From: Lophius americanus
Taxonomy: Eukaryota > Chordata > Actinopteri > Lophiiformes > Lophiidae
NCBI GenBank assembly: GCA_037951165.1
Contig: JBBDHG010000043.1
Span: 1,300,501-1,364,500 of the forward strand
Reading direction: 5' to 3'
Length of the DNA: 64,000 nucleotides
Position numbers and translations under genes: made by a program. A model generated the notes under the pieces. That model had not been told where the DNA came from. It was given only the letters and a program-made list of their open reading frames with translations, and ran no database searches. Every line of letters starts with the position of its first letter. Within the stretch, counting starts at the first letter, position 1. Below, piece after piece: positions 46,333-59,100 of the stretch.

Positions 46333-47020
46333 AGGTGTGTAACGATTCATTGATCTGATCAGTATATCGGTTTGTTGAACAACAATCCAATCAAATCGAT
46401 TACAAGTCAAAACATTGATATATATATCGTTTTTAAGATACGCCTTTAGTTTGAAATTACTACTGGTGCACACATGCAGTGTTTCCCATACACAGACTCC
46501 CTTCCCTCTGAGTACTCATACTTGGGTCCAATGGGACAGCCAGAGGCTATAGTTTAATTTTATCCTTGTATTCTTCTCTCCTAGACAGTTAGCGTTCATT
46601 TTGGCAGATACTTCAGATGAGAGATAGAGGCTTCCAGGTGCAGCCTGAATGTTAACTGCAACATAAATGTAGACAGTTATGTTCACACTTTGAAGGTAAT
46701 CAGGGGTCCTTGATTTTAACTGAAAAAAAAAAAAAATCCATTTGTATCTTAACATGAAAAATGTGTCCCTTAACAGTAAAACATAGGAATTTATTCTTAT
46801 TGTTATTATTATTATTGCTGAAATGTTTTTAACATTTCAGTATAAAAATTGATGAAATGCAACCAATTTTGTTAAATACTACATAATATCGTCTGAAATC
46901 GATCGCAAGCCCATGAATTGAACTTCTTGATTTCGGCAAATATCGTATCGTTGTCCAAAGAATTTATATAATATCGTATGGTGATGGAACTGGCGATTAA
47001 TACCCCTGGTGTGTGCCTCA
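46333..47020. repeat. Possible non-autonomous DNA transposon
   Basis: The left edge 'taggtgtgtaacgattcatt' and the reverse complement of the right edge 'ccaggggtattaatcgccag' look loosely related; both sides contain 'atatcgt' and 'tcgattacaa/tcgatcgcaa' segments in opposite orientation. No target duplication was established. Confidence 0.4.
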
Positions 47021-48177
47021 AGACAACACATCTAAATGGTTTGACTTCTTGAAAACACAGCATGAACTGGTGTTTAATGAAAGCATGAAGGTCAAGAAAA
47101 AAGTTGTCGACAATCATCTCATACGTTCATAACAGCGACTCTGTACATCTCGTCAATGCATCCATGCAGCTCACGTCTTAGTGGAGATAATATAAATCTG
47201 AAATTGTCTTAATCTCTGAGAAATTGGTACCTATCTGAGATGTTAATGTGGTGATGTCAGGCATATTGAACGAGGTAGGATATTTTGTTAGTGTGAACTA
47301 TAATCACTGCTTGACATTGTAGTGGATGAGAAAGAATGTGTGACTCGTTTTACTTCTTCATCAGACTTAAGAGCTGGCTTTGTTCATGAACCTCCCTTGA
47401 GATGACACCTGTCAAAGTAACTGAAAAAACATTTTGTCATCCGGGTTCAAGTCAACATTGGAAGATGAGAGAATGCCCGTAAGTCTTATTTGGGTATATT
47501 ATTGAAAAACAAACAGGATATTGTAAAAAAGAAAGAAAGAAAGGAATAGCCGTATTTGATCATTGGGATTCTTGAGGTTATTGTTTTTAAGTTCAATTAT
47601 TTTTTTCTACTTTCATAGTTTATTCCAAACCTTTCTACACATTTCATTTTTCTCACTGATTATAAGAAAAGCTATGTAAATTGTCAATACAGGCATCACA
47701 CATGATCATTTGATGCGGTTGAGGTTGTGTGTAGATCTGTGTGTGTAGATCTGGCATGTATCATGCAACTATGATAAGGCCATGCAGCGTTTATTATCAC
47801 AGTACGGTGTTTTTTAACATTTAGCATTACTGATTTTAGAACTTGCTAATCCTTTGAAATCCGTGCATACAATATGAAAGTCTTATGGTCTAGAGTTTTA
47901 ATGTATTATTTTCCTGTCTGCACCATAGTAACTGATCCTGAGCATTGGTCTTTGTGGTCTTCACAATGTTTCAGATTGTGAAGGAGGGAAACAATGATAT
48001 GGCGTTTTGACCTTTTCTTGTTTTACTATTGAGCTCAGAAAAACCGTTAACTTTATTTATCTTCATTAGTGATTCATAATGGGACCTTGTCTTAAAACAT
48101 ATCGCTGAATTCATAGAAATAGGTTTCGTCTATAGGTACTGTTTGAGATTAATAAAGAGTCACATTTAATTTGAAGA

Positions 48178-48270
48178 GGGGGGGGTTGCTTTTAAAACAC
48201 TGGGGATTGGGAGCTTTGAGGGGATTTACCCGCGCTGTCGGGGATAGAGCAAAGGTCTACTTTGTTCATA
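48178..48270 (-). repeat. Dispersed unnamed repeat, short reverse copy
   Basis: 'cactggggattgggagcttt', 'gaggggatttacccgcgctg' and 'tcggggatag' correspond to the start box of the family in reverse. Confidence 0.5.
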
Positions 48271-48369
48271 TGAGTTTCACTAGATTATTTGTCAGAAGTA
48301 TGGTGTTAGATTTGTCTTGAGTGGTTTTCTTTTATGCTGTTCTGCCTACAGAACTAACTATAATGTATA

Positions 48370-48505
48370 TCACTTTTATACACAGTACAGCATGGTGAAA
48401 TAAATTCACTGCATTTGACCCATCCTTAAGGAGCAGTGGGCTGCCTATGAAGTGTCCGGGAAGCAACCTGGGGTTGAGGGTCTTGCTCAAAGACCCTAAG
48501 ACTGT
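48370..48505 (-). repeat. Fish interspersed repeat tail, reverse
   Basis: 'attcactgcatttgacccat' then 'ccttaaggagcagtgggctg' is the reverse complement of the tail seen at 29.80 kb. Confidence 0.6.
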
Positions 48506-49627
48506 TAACATCCACGGTGTACTGTTTGAACTAAGAACACAGTATCTGAGAGATGGGTTCTGACCCTTTATTCAAAAAAAGTCCCCCTTTCTACAATTGC
48601 CAGTTAGGAAAAGATTAAAAAGTTGTAACATACCTTTATTTTTTGCAGTTCACTGTTGCTTTGTTCATCATTTGAATAAATTTTTTTTGAGCTACATCTT
48701 TTTTTTATTATTAATAATTATTTATGTTTCCACACCAGTATAGATTGTATTCGGGTCACTCAAGCCACACTGCTGTATTCATCTACAGAAAACTCCATAA
48801 ATATGTATTAAGTCTTAAGCATTTCAGTGAACTAAGAGTGACTCGACCTCTGAGGCCAACCTGTGGGGATTTACCCGGCGTTGTACACCATTCCTCTTTA
48901 CCCCTGCTCACATGCTCCACGTGCGACGTGTTTTTCTATTGTGCCCTGGCGTTGAACACATACTGACAGGCTGTAATCAGCATTCACACCCACACAGACC
49001 ACGCCACTGTAATAGCCCTTTTGTCCTGTGTAATGCTGATGGAATATTGCCGTTGTCAATGTTGACTTTATGGTTTTGTGTACACAATGTTTAGCCCCAC
49101 CTTTTCTTTTAGCCACTCATCAATGAGGGGGTTCCGACAGGGACAAGGTCATTTCTGAGGGCCACTGTGTGTGGTACTTCATCATTTGGGAGTTACAGTA
49201 TATGCTCTTTGCAGTCTCTGGAGCAGATTAATAAAACTGTAAATGTGATTCCACCCAGGTCTTAGTGAGCAGTGAGACAGATTTATACTAACAGGCTGAA
49301 AAGACAGTAGTGCAGTTGAACATAGGGACACTACAAATCATATTCAGGAGACATTTGTCTTAGAAATAGTTACCTCCTCAACAATAAGTACTGATTAGTC
49401 ACTGACTACAGATGAATAATGTCTACTTTGTTTCCCGAGGAGGATGTGAAATAACCATGAACTTCACCGATTTTACATTCTATCTCCAGTTTCAGTGGGA
49501 ATACTCCTGAATATGTCAAAAAAATTGTATAAAGGCATTTGAGGCTACAGAGGAAGCTGTTAGTCTCATAAATCGCTTCATGAGATGACCCTTGAGTCGG
49601 CGTTGGTAGGGCCCGAAAATAAAAAAT

Positions 49628-49712
49628 AAGAAATCCTAATGTCAGCTGGGATAGGCTCTAGTCCCCTGCGGCCCTGAAAAGCATAAGCAAGTACAGAAAA
49701 TGGATGGATGAA
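49628..49712. repeat. Fish interspersed-repeat tail
   Basis: 'gtcagctgggataggctcta', 'gtcccctgcggccctgaaaa' then 'gtacagaaaatggatggatg'; same family as at 40.0 kb. Confidence 0.7.
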
Positions 49713-50757
49713 AATGCAGAGGTGAAGGTTACGGTTGACATCAGAATAGAGTAACATATAAAAGTAGTTTTGCATGAAATGCTGAAAACATGAAACCATT
49801 CATTTTTAGTGAAGAGGGAAAGCCAGTAGATCATTTTGAAAGTGACGCAATGTTGCGGTCAAAGTTTTGGATGACATTTTCCACTGAGTGAAATATGGAG
49901 GTGTTTCTTTTGGGTCAACACTACCATGCAAGTAAGTATACATGGATATGGAATATTAAATGGTAGTGCTCTAATGGAACTGTGTGATTCGAAACACAGC
50001 ATCTGATGGTGTGGTCTGTGGTCAAGTTGAATTTTGGGTATGTATTTTACTGCATCTGCAATTTAATGAAATTAATTTTTAAAATATGATTCCTCATTTC
50101 TAGAAGGCCAAAATTCTATAATAATTTTTACCTACATCTGGAAAGTTAAGATTTTTCTCACATGTTATTATGAAATACCAAATAATTATATTATATTATA
50201 AATATTGTATCAAATTTGCACTCTGGACTTTATGAAGATAAATGTGTTCTCCTGCCAACTTCAATGCAAGAATGCCAAAATCTTGCACAGGTTCTTATGA
50301 AGTTTCCTGTCTGTAATTCTTGACTAAATGCAATTACTGAAAGATTACTGAGAGCTACGTCTCAGGACTCAGCAGCAGACAACAGGAAAGCTTTAGAAAT
50401 ATTCCAGATGTAAACAGATGCATCTGATAACGAGTCAGCAAACTGTCTCTGCAGAGAGTTGTATTTCCCTCTGCTATCAACAAACCATTAGAAGACCCTG
50501 AAAAAGAAGCAGCAGTGGCGTTGAAAAGTGTGCAGAAAATCAAGTTTGTTGTACCAACTTGCACCTGGTACATGCATTTTCAATGACTGACAGATATTTA
50601 GATTTCTTTGAGATCAGACACACGAAGATTGTGAAGAGAAACGTCTAAAACTTCAATAAAGCCTCTGACTGAAAGTGATAAGTCTTTGCTGATGTTACCA
50701 CATGATGAGACAATGTGTCACCAGTAGTGCTGTTGATCTTGCCCAACAATCTCTCCT

Positions 50758-50811
50758 GTGTGTATGTGTATGTGTGTGTGTGTGTGGGTGTGTTTGTGTT
50801 TGTGTGTGTGA
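50758..50811 (+). repeat. (GT)n microsatellite, imperfect
   Basis: GT-rich run with TA, GG and TT interruptions. Confidence 0.9.
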
Positions 50812-53006
50812 GGTGGTGAATCAGCGGATCAGTTTCTGGATATTGCAGATCTGTGGTTGATAGTTAGTGTTGCAGACTGATGCAGAGTCCTATATTCTCA
50901 CTTCATTTGAAGAGTTGATGTTTGTGCAGTCATTAAATTTCTCACACACATAGATGATGTTGAAGTGAGTCACTTCCTGTCTGCTATCATATTCTCCAGA
51001 GGCCCTCCCCACCCAGCAATCAAGTTAAATTATATTGGGCACAAACTGAGTTTTATTGTTTGATCTTGCTCCCTGTCTGACTTTTACCCTTTTCTGCATG
51101 TAGAGTATGTATTTTGTCATCTGTAGTTTTTCTTTTGTTGTTGTATTTTATTTGTTTCTACTTTTGTTTATTGCATTTGACAAATATCTGTGTTCACATG
51201 AGACCGTGGACTTTAGTCTTGAGTGTGTATCTCAGCGGTGTTGATAGTGTATCAGAGTGGACTTCAGCTAAAGGTCAAACGGCAAATGCTTGTTTGGATA
51301 ATGTAGCGCACTCCGAAGGTCTCCCTGCCTTGTTTTTCCTAGAAGTTGTTAACTTTTACTTGACAGTAGAGCACAGAGAAAATAATTCATAGTGGCTAAA
51401 AACATAAATACAGTAATAATGTCTTTCTGGAGGAGAACTTTTCTTTGACATCTGAGCTGGGGTTGCAACTGTTACAAGTCCCACGGTATGAAAAAAGTAT
51501 AAAATCTAACGTTTTCATACCATGTGCATTTTCTTATCACACAGAACAGAGACCAGGGGAAACGCATTAAGATTTTTGTTTATGAACATTCCCCCTTTTC
51601 ATCGGTCAAAGTATTTGTCCCCTTCATGACTTTATTCCCTGACAGAGAAATGTGCTCAACAAACATTAATGCGACTTGAAAGAGTAAAACAATTGAAAAA
51701 GATCAGCACATTTTCAACCAATACTACTAATAAACTGTTACTATAATGAAAGAAACTTCAACCAGAAATGTGCCCTTACAAAAAAACGTAATCATATGAT
51801 ATTTATGTAGCTACTGCTCTACAATGACCTCTTATTCAAAGTGAAAATAAAACTTTTTAAGCCGCGATCAGTCCATTATATGTAATATTTTGGCTTTTTT
51901 CAGGCACTTCAGGACTATATTATAATCCTTAATTAACTCATTGTCTTGAGGACATTTTACAGGTACACATTTCACTTTCGTGAAGTTTATGGATAATTAC
52001 AACTATACATTAAAAAAACTAGTATTTATAGGAATAATAGGCATCATTCTTATTTAGTCATTACCAACTAGTTGAAGACAAATATTAAACATTACAAATC
52101 TGCACATTTCGGAGTAATTTGCACTCAACCTCCCGTTGTTTTCTCTTCCCTCTGTCTCCCCAATGCATCCCCCTCTTCTCCCCCTATCTCTCTCTTGATT
52201 TCAGTTTGCCAGTCGCTGTTTGGAAACCCTCACTCATATCTCAGTTGTATATTTATCTCCGTGCATTCTCTGTAGCCTAATAAGGTCTGGATGGGAGGGG
52301 AGAGGGAGGGTGCAGCGGGCGAGGGAAGGTGGTGGGAAAAGGTTGGACAATAGAAGAGAAAAGTATTTTCCCACAAATTGGTTTTGGTGTGGGCTTCTCT
52401 GAACATGCATGTTTTTCTGTGGAGGCCTAAAGGCTAAAAATAGAATAAAGAGAGCAGTGTAATGCGGACCTTTAGGTCACACTTTGATGTGGAACAGTTT
52501 AAGCAACACCGTGTGTAAAATGTCGCTAGTGTAAATGCACATGAGCGTCACAGACGGGGCCAAATACAAAACAAAGTTTCTAAAGTCTATTCAAATGTGT
52601 CCCCTCACATTTTGTTTCTAGCATTTCATTGATTGTAACGTGCAAATGCTGCAGTCCTGCTGCTGATACACATCAAAAGCTTCAAAGACAAAACTGCATT
52701 ATTAATAACACTTGTCTAAACACACACTACAGAGACTGTGAAACCCGGACACATACCAAAACCCACATCTCCTTTTCTTCCACTTTTGTTTTCTCATCAC
52801 TGCTGGCTGTTTTCTCCATCAAACTGCTTACTGGAAGCCCGATGGGGATTTTTGCAGTCTTAAGTGCTTATGCTGTGCGACTCTATGAACTGTCACCTGA
52901 TCCCAGATGCGCCCTCAGCCAAGCAGCGGATTAGATTACCACAGTGTTCACAAGTCTCCTGCTGCGTAGCACTCGCTGACCGCGTCCCCTGTTTTGGCCT
53001 TCAGAA

Positions 53007-53153
53007 ATGCCCCAAGGCAACATGGAGAGCACCAGGAGCCAGTGGCAGCATGGGATACGGCCGCTGTGGATCACCAGAGTGGCTGAAGGTCCAAGTCCCG
53101 CCTCCTCGGGGGCGGAGTCAGATACAGAGAGCAGCAGCACGGACAGTGAGAAA
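53007..53153 (+). CDS. phldb3 exon with start codon
   Basis: Acceptor GGCCTTCAG three bases before the ATG context (aaATG), donor AAA|GTGAGT. Encodes MPQGNMESTRSQWQHG and an acidic Ser-rich end (GAESDTESSSTDSEK). A second ATG in frame follows five codons later. Confidence 0.8.
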
Positions 53154-56100
53154 GTGAGTGAACCGAAGTTGATGGCCATGGCTTACTGGTCCATGTGGTG
53201 TAATAATTGAATCGTCCTACGTCTCTCAACTAAACTGTTAACTGTTTTAAAGCAATATGTGGTGACTTTCCCTCATTTCCTGTCAGCCCTGCATTAAAAA
53301 GCTGGAGGTGTGCTCACTGAGGGTCCTGCCATCGCCTTCAATGCTCCAACGACGAATCACAGAGATTGACCAAAAGAAGGAGGAGTTAAACATTGAGGTG
53401 AGCACTTGTGATATCTTATCACACCAATCAGCCATAACATTATAACCACTGTCAGATGACATCAGAATAACATTCATTATCTTGTTACAATGGCATCTGT
53501 CAGTGGGGGGATATTATTTGGCAGCAAGTGAGCATTCTTTTCTAAAGTTAAGGTGTTTGAACCAGGAAATTATTTATTTTACCTTTATTTATGCAGGAAG
53601 TCTTGTTGAGATTGAAGACCTGGCCAGGGTAGCAAGCAAGCAGACATTCTAAAATGCAACAAATACAACATGATGCAAAATTCCACATTAAAACAAAATC
53701 TTTCATACAGAAAAACAAGTACATCTTTCTATCACCACAATGATGATGCATGGTTTAGTTCCTTTTGTAAATCGCTCCAAACCCATGGTGCAGAGTATAG
53801 AAAGCGACATGGGGAGCCTTCAAAAGCAGCCAATTGGAAGACTGTAACTGGTAACTACCAGAGCTGACATCGAGGTGAGTTGGAAGTTAACCCACTACTG
53901 ACCTATAGATATCCAACCAAACAAACAAACAAAAAAGGTGAGGGAAAAGATCTGAGTCAAAACTGGTCTAAGGAAGGATAACTGGAGAATCAGTGTCATG
54001 ATCATGGGCTTCCATGGCTCACAGATCTATGTGGTACTTGAAAAGTAGCCTGTGCTGTCCATCTGACAGAGGAGCTACTTTAGTAGAAACTGGTGAAAAA
54101 GTTAATGCTGTAGAAAGATGTCTGAACACACAGAGAGACACAAAGCTGTTTGTCAGCAAAATGGAGAGCTACGCAATATAAGCCAGGTGGTTTTTATATT
54201 ATGGCCCATCAGTATTATATGACTCCCAAATTACACAAAAGTAGATTCCATACATACAGTATAACATTGCATATCAGTAAAAAATACAAGTACAACACAT
54301 CAACACATGTCTCACTTTGTAAGTCATTCAAATGAATTTCCAAATGAACGGATGAAACCGTTCAAAGAGGAAATTTTCAGCAGATGAAATGAATGAATTG
54401 AAACAAAGTTGGTAAGCTGCAGCCCGGAGTCAATTAAACAGTATGCAATCCTCACACACTGTTTCCCAACAGGTCACCATTGTTTCACTGGGGATTCTTT
54501 TCAGTGCTACAACAAACTCACAACCTAGACATTGAACACAAATACACAAAGATGATTTGGATCTGCTGACATCTGCACATTTAAATCTTCAGTCACGGTG
54601 TAGGAATGCCTATCTGTGACTTGCTTAACGTCTGGTCAGTGTGACTCAGTTCAGCGGTGTCTCCTGTCCTCGCAGCTGCAGCTGGAGATCGCCCTGCTGC
54701 AAGGCGAGCTGCAGACAGAGAAGAAACAGCTGCACAGACACACGCAGAAACTGCAGGCTCTGCAGCAAACCAGACAGAAGAAAAAGAGACACACCGACAG
54801 ACAAAAGGTATGGTTCCACCTTGTTTTTTCATTGGTTACAGACTTATAGTGTAAGTTGTATTTGTGATATTTTATGCAATGAAAGTCTTGTTGTTCAGTG
54901 TTCTTACTTTTTTGGAGTAATTGATTTAACATTTGAAAGTCTGAAAATGGGGGAAGAGACAGTATGCTTGATCGGATTTACTTGCGGAAGTATCTGAGCT
55001 CAATTATGCTCCATTAACAACACAAGATTATGATATGATAAGTCACTTCCCATGAAATGATTGTTGGAGTTGAGCTGGTATGAATAATAACATCTCTGGT
55101 CTCTGAGAACAAACTTTGTAAAAACGGTTGTGAAACTGACTGGTTGTTGTTTTTAAAAAAGAAATGTTTTGATGACTCACAATTCACACACTTCACTGCA
55201 GGAGCGAGAGAGCCTGGAGGAGGAACGAGGAAGAGTGGAGGCACTGAAGAAGAGTTGTAAAGAAAAGGAGAAGCTGATCCTCACTCAGCCAGAGAGCCAG
55301 AGAGAGCAGCTGACGCTGCAGCAGGTGAGAGGCTGAGCTTCACACAGCGACATAAAACAAAATGTTTTCCAAAAATTGATGATGATGATGAATCCTAGGG
55401 CTTTTACAATCATGAAGTGTAAACTGAATTGTTGCATCTATCATTTTTTATTAGCACATATTCTTACATTTCTTGCCACACTTATTTTCTCTTTATCGTA
55501 GATGTTCCTATTTCTTATTTAATCTTACAGTGCAAAAGGTCAAAAAGGCCCTTTGTGCAGTAAAAATGGGGATGAGTGTTTCAGATGGATGTCTGAGAGA
55601 AGCCATTAGGACCATTACATAACAGATAGGGTTAACCTTACAGATGGATGAAGCAGCAATGGTATGCTATTCATGTCTGACTTGTCATTATTACTTTCAT
55701 AGCAACGGAGAGTCTACATGTTAAAGACATTAATCTAAAAAAGGAACGCCACCTAATTGTTCTTTAATGTTTTGACGTTTTTCTTCTAAATAATATTAGT
55801 TTATAAAGTGACCCCGACCATCTATGTTAGATGGATTTATAACTCAACTTTGCACGAGATAAACACTCGGATAAGACTGGCAGAAAGAGCGAAGCAAAAA
55901 TATCCAAATACTGACATTTTAGTTTTATCTGCTGCTATACAAATTGATTTATATAGTAATAAATATTCAATGTATTTCTTAAATACTTTTGAATGTAAGA
56001 CAATAAAGATGATTAAAATGAAAGCTAATGTAGATAAGCACTCATTAGGACCTCGTACCCCCACCCTCCCCACCAGCCCCAACAGTCTCAAGAGTTTAAT

Positions 56101-59100
56101 TCAATCAAACCTGATCCCAAATCAATCCTATCACACCCCCGTCGTCATTCCTTCAAGGTAGTTGCCGTTCATTGTCCAATATGTTTCCCTACAGCAGCTG
56201 GGAAAAGACTGCTCCTCTTTAAAATATATATAAATGTACATCTGCATTTCTATTTGGCTCAATGTCACATTTCACACGCTCAAAGACACCAACCATCTGA
56301 ATATGCTTGATTTCTTTTTTCCATTACGAGCCATGTCCTGAGTAATGAAAGAAAAATAGAACCCCATCTTACGGTCCCTTTATCCAAATCTGCATCAACA
56401 TTTGCTGTTGTCTATGACCCAAGTCTCATTAAAGTCTGTAAAGTAGTATTTCTATAATCCTGCTTACAACCAAGTGCAGAGGAAACATACTGTAACTGTC
56501 ATTAGTTAGAAATAAGGAAGCTTCTTGGATGAGAAGTGAAACGTCGTCAACTTAAAAGAAGAAGTCCAATTCTTTTGATTTAACCCAAGATTTCCACGGT
56601 CAAAGTTGCTCAGATTGTTATGCTTAGCCATTTTTTTCTGCTTCAAGCATATTACTGCCTAATTGATATGTCCAAACCACTGACAGGTGCCATTCTAATG
56701 AGAACATGTTATTCCGACAGCTACCACCTGTTCGTGGTTATAAGGTTATTGTTATGAGTGGTGAATAACCACAGTATGGTAATTAAACATATCCTCACAC
56801 CCCTAATAGTTGCAATATAAAAACAGTAGTAGGCTACCCTAGAAATGGAGCATTCAGATATTTGGAATATTTAATAAAATATGGTACATATAAAATAAAA
56901 TGTAAAGAGGACTTGGTTGCAGAATGCAAACACCTCTATTGAACTAAAAGTCTGATATATCAGTTGTTGCCCATGTAATCTTGAATACCGGATGGATCGC
57001 GCCGTAGTGGAGCAGGATTGGATTCTTCTGGAATCTCAGTTATCGGCGGTTTGCTGTTTCATCTACTGAAGTTGCAAAATATTACAGTTTTGAACTTTAG
57101 ATGTAACACCACAGTACAGCATGGCACACAACTGTGTTGTCGCAGTTATTCCATGATAAACAGCTTTGTGATCATTGCCCTTGCGTCTATGTCATGTGGA
57201 GGATCTTGTTTTGCTGAACTTTAAAGAAAAGAAGAGCCCAGAATCTAATACTAAATTACAACTGACACTGTGCACCTGGCTGCAAGACATAGTGTCGTAT
57301 TTATTACATGGACAAAGTGTGTTATTCATTCTTTGTTCAGCTTGATGCATCAAGGGTTAAGAAGTTCACACACACACACACACATACACCCACACACACA
57401 CATACACACACACACGCACGCACGCACGCACAAAAACACAGTGTGTATTCTCCCTCTGAATGTGACGGAACAGGACGGGTGGCAGGATGGTGCGGCTCAG
57501 TGAAGAGTTGTTACTTTATGTTGTGACTTATCAGATTTATTTAAAGATCCCACACAAACTGGTTTGTCATGAATTGTGACACTGAGAGAACCACACTGGT
57601 GTAAACAAACGGAGGAGCAGAGTTCCCCAGGAGAAGAGAGCAGGTAGTTCAGTGATATGACAATTTGGCTGTACAAGTTTCTACTTCCCCTGATTCTTTT
57701 TGAAAATGTTCTTCAGCTTCAAAAGGGGTGAAAAGTATCCAAATTACACATTACTGAGATTGGAACAGGATACGCAAAAACCTGCCTTTGGGCACAATTT
57801 CACATAAACTTGTCTATTAATATAAGGAGTTATGCTAAAGAAAAAAGAAAATACAAAAATGCTATAACTCGCAGTGGTTAAGGAAATTCTATGACATCAT
57901 ATTATGAGGTCACTATAATGCAATTATCTCTAGGATAAGTATAAACCTACCTCTGTGTTAAATTTCATGCAAATCGGCGTGTTAGTTTTCCAGAGTCTTA
58001 CTAACAAACAGACAAACAAATGTAAAAGCAGAACTTTCCTGGCGAGAGTTACTATCTTCACAAATGTGTAGAGTATTGGAAGTAGCACAATATGAAGATC
58101 TAACTTTTCCTTTAACTTTTTAATTTTCAAAATCTGAACAAACAGTATGAAATAAAAAAAACTGCATCTATTAAACTCCTTTCTCCAACTCAAACGCAGG
58201 ATAAAGAGGCGATGGAAGCTGCAGCTCGGGCCTTTGAGGACTGGGAGTTTCGCATTCTGGAGAAAGAGAGCGGCATTGATGAAGAGGAAGAGAGCCCTGG
58301 GGAAGAGAGCGAGGGCAGGAGTGACCGGGAGATGGAGAGAGAGATCTCGTGTCAGCAGCACATCCTCAATTCTGCACAGGTAAACATTTCTTAGGAGTTT
58401 TTCAATAACCTCCCGACATGATCTGTGTATTTTCAGCTTATCTGCATGATATGAGCTTTATGTTGGAAACACAAATGACACACACACTCACACAAGTGAC
58501 ACAAACCTGCAAATATACGCCATGGGATTGATAAAATCGCTCCTGTCCACCATTTTACACTGTTATAAGCCATGTCTGAAGTAAACAAAGTCACAGATTT
58601 GTAGAAAATCCAGACAGCGTCTGGGCTTGTCCTCCTCTTCCGTATCAATGTTCTGCCGTCGTTTGTATGTTAGAAGAAGGATCATTCTCAATGGATTCGT
58701 CATGGCTGTGTTTGCCACGGCACATCCTTTGTGTTAATGCGATATCTCAGAAACTATTTTGTGGATAATCTTATATATAATAACCACATTTTTAACCCTT
58801 GTTGACTTTAGTGCAAGGAAGAACTGGATTGATTTGAGGCAACAATGGTTTATATCTCTGACACTTCGGGGAGCTTTAAGCTTTTGGGCCATAATTTTAG
58901 CATATGATGAATTTGTGAATCGTTTCAGGAACTCTATCTCGTATATCTCAAATTTTTCTCCGGTTTTCGGATATAACCTCCTAAATTTTGATCCGTTTTA
59001 GTCCAAATTTTGTGTATGTGAATCGACTCGTGGAGATCCATCTTGTACATTTCATGTTTTAATCACTTGGGGGACCTATTTTACTGAAAAATACTGTTTT

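Larger units (their letters stand above)
42047..53004. other. Presumed first intron of the PHLDB gene
   Basis: Nearly 11 kb without a recognised exon. It contains a Tc1-like remnant (42.5 kb), a tRNA-SINE-like fragment (44.85 kb), a short DNA-transposon-like unit (46.33-47.02 kb), two fish retroposon tails, a small copy of the unnamed repeat (48.18-48.27 kb) and a (GT)n tract. Confidence 0.5.

Noticed and set aside
56510..56590. Gene fragment near 56.5 kb
   Set aside because: The 'gcttcttggatgagaagtga' text is a widespread fish repeat end, not a host exon.
57930..58361. 143-codon minus-strand frame near 58 kb
   Set aside because: Its end overlaps a well-supported phldb3 exon on the opposite strand and the remainder is low-complexity intron; a shadow frame.
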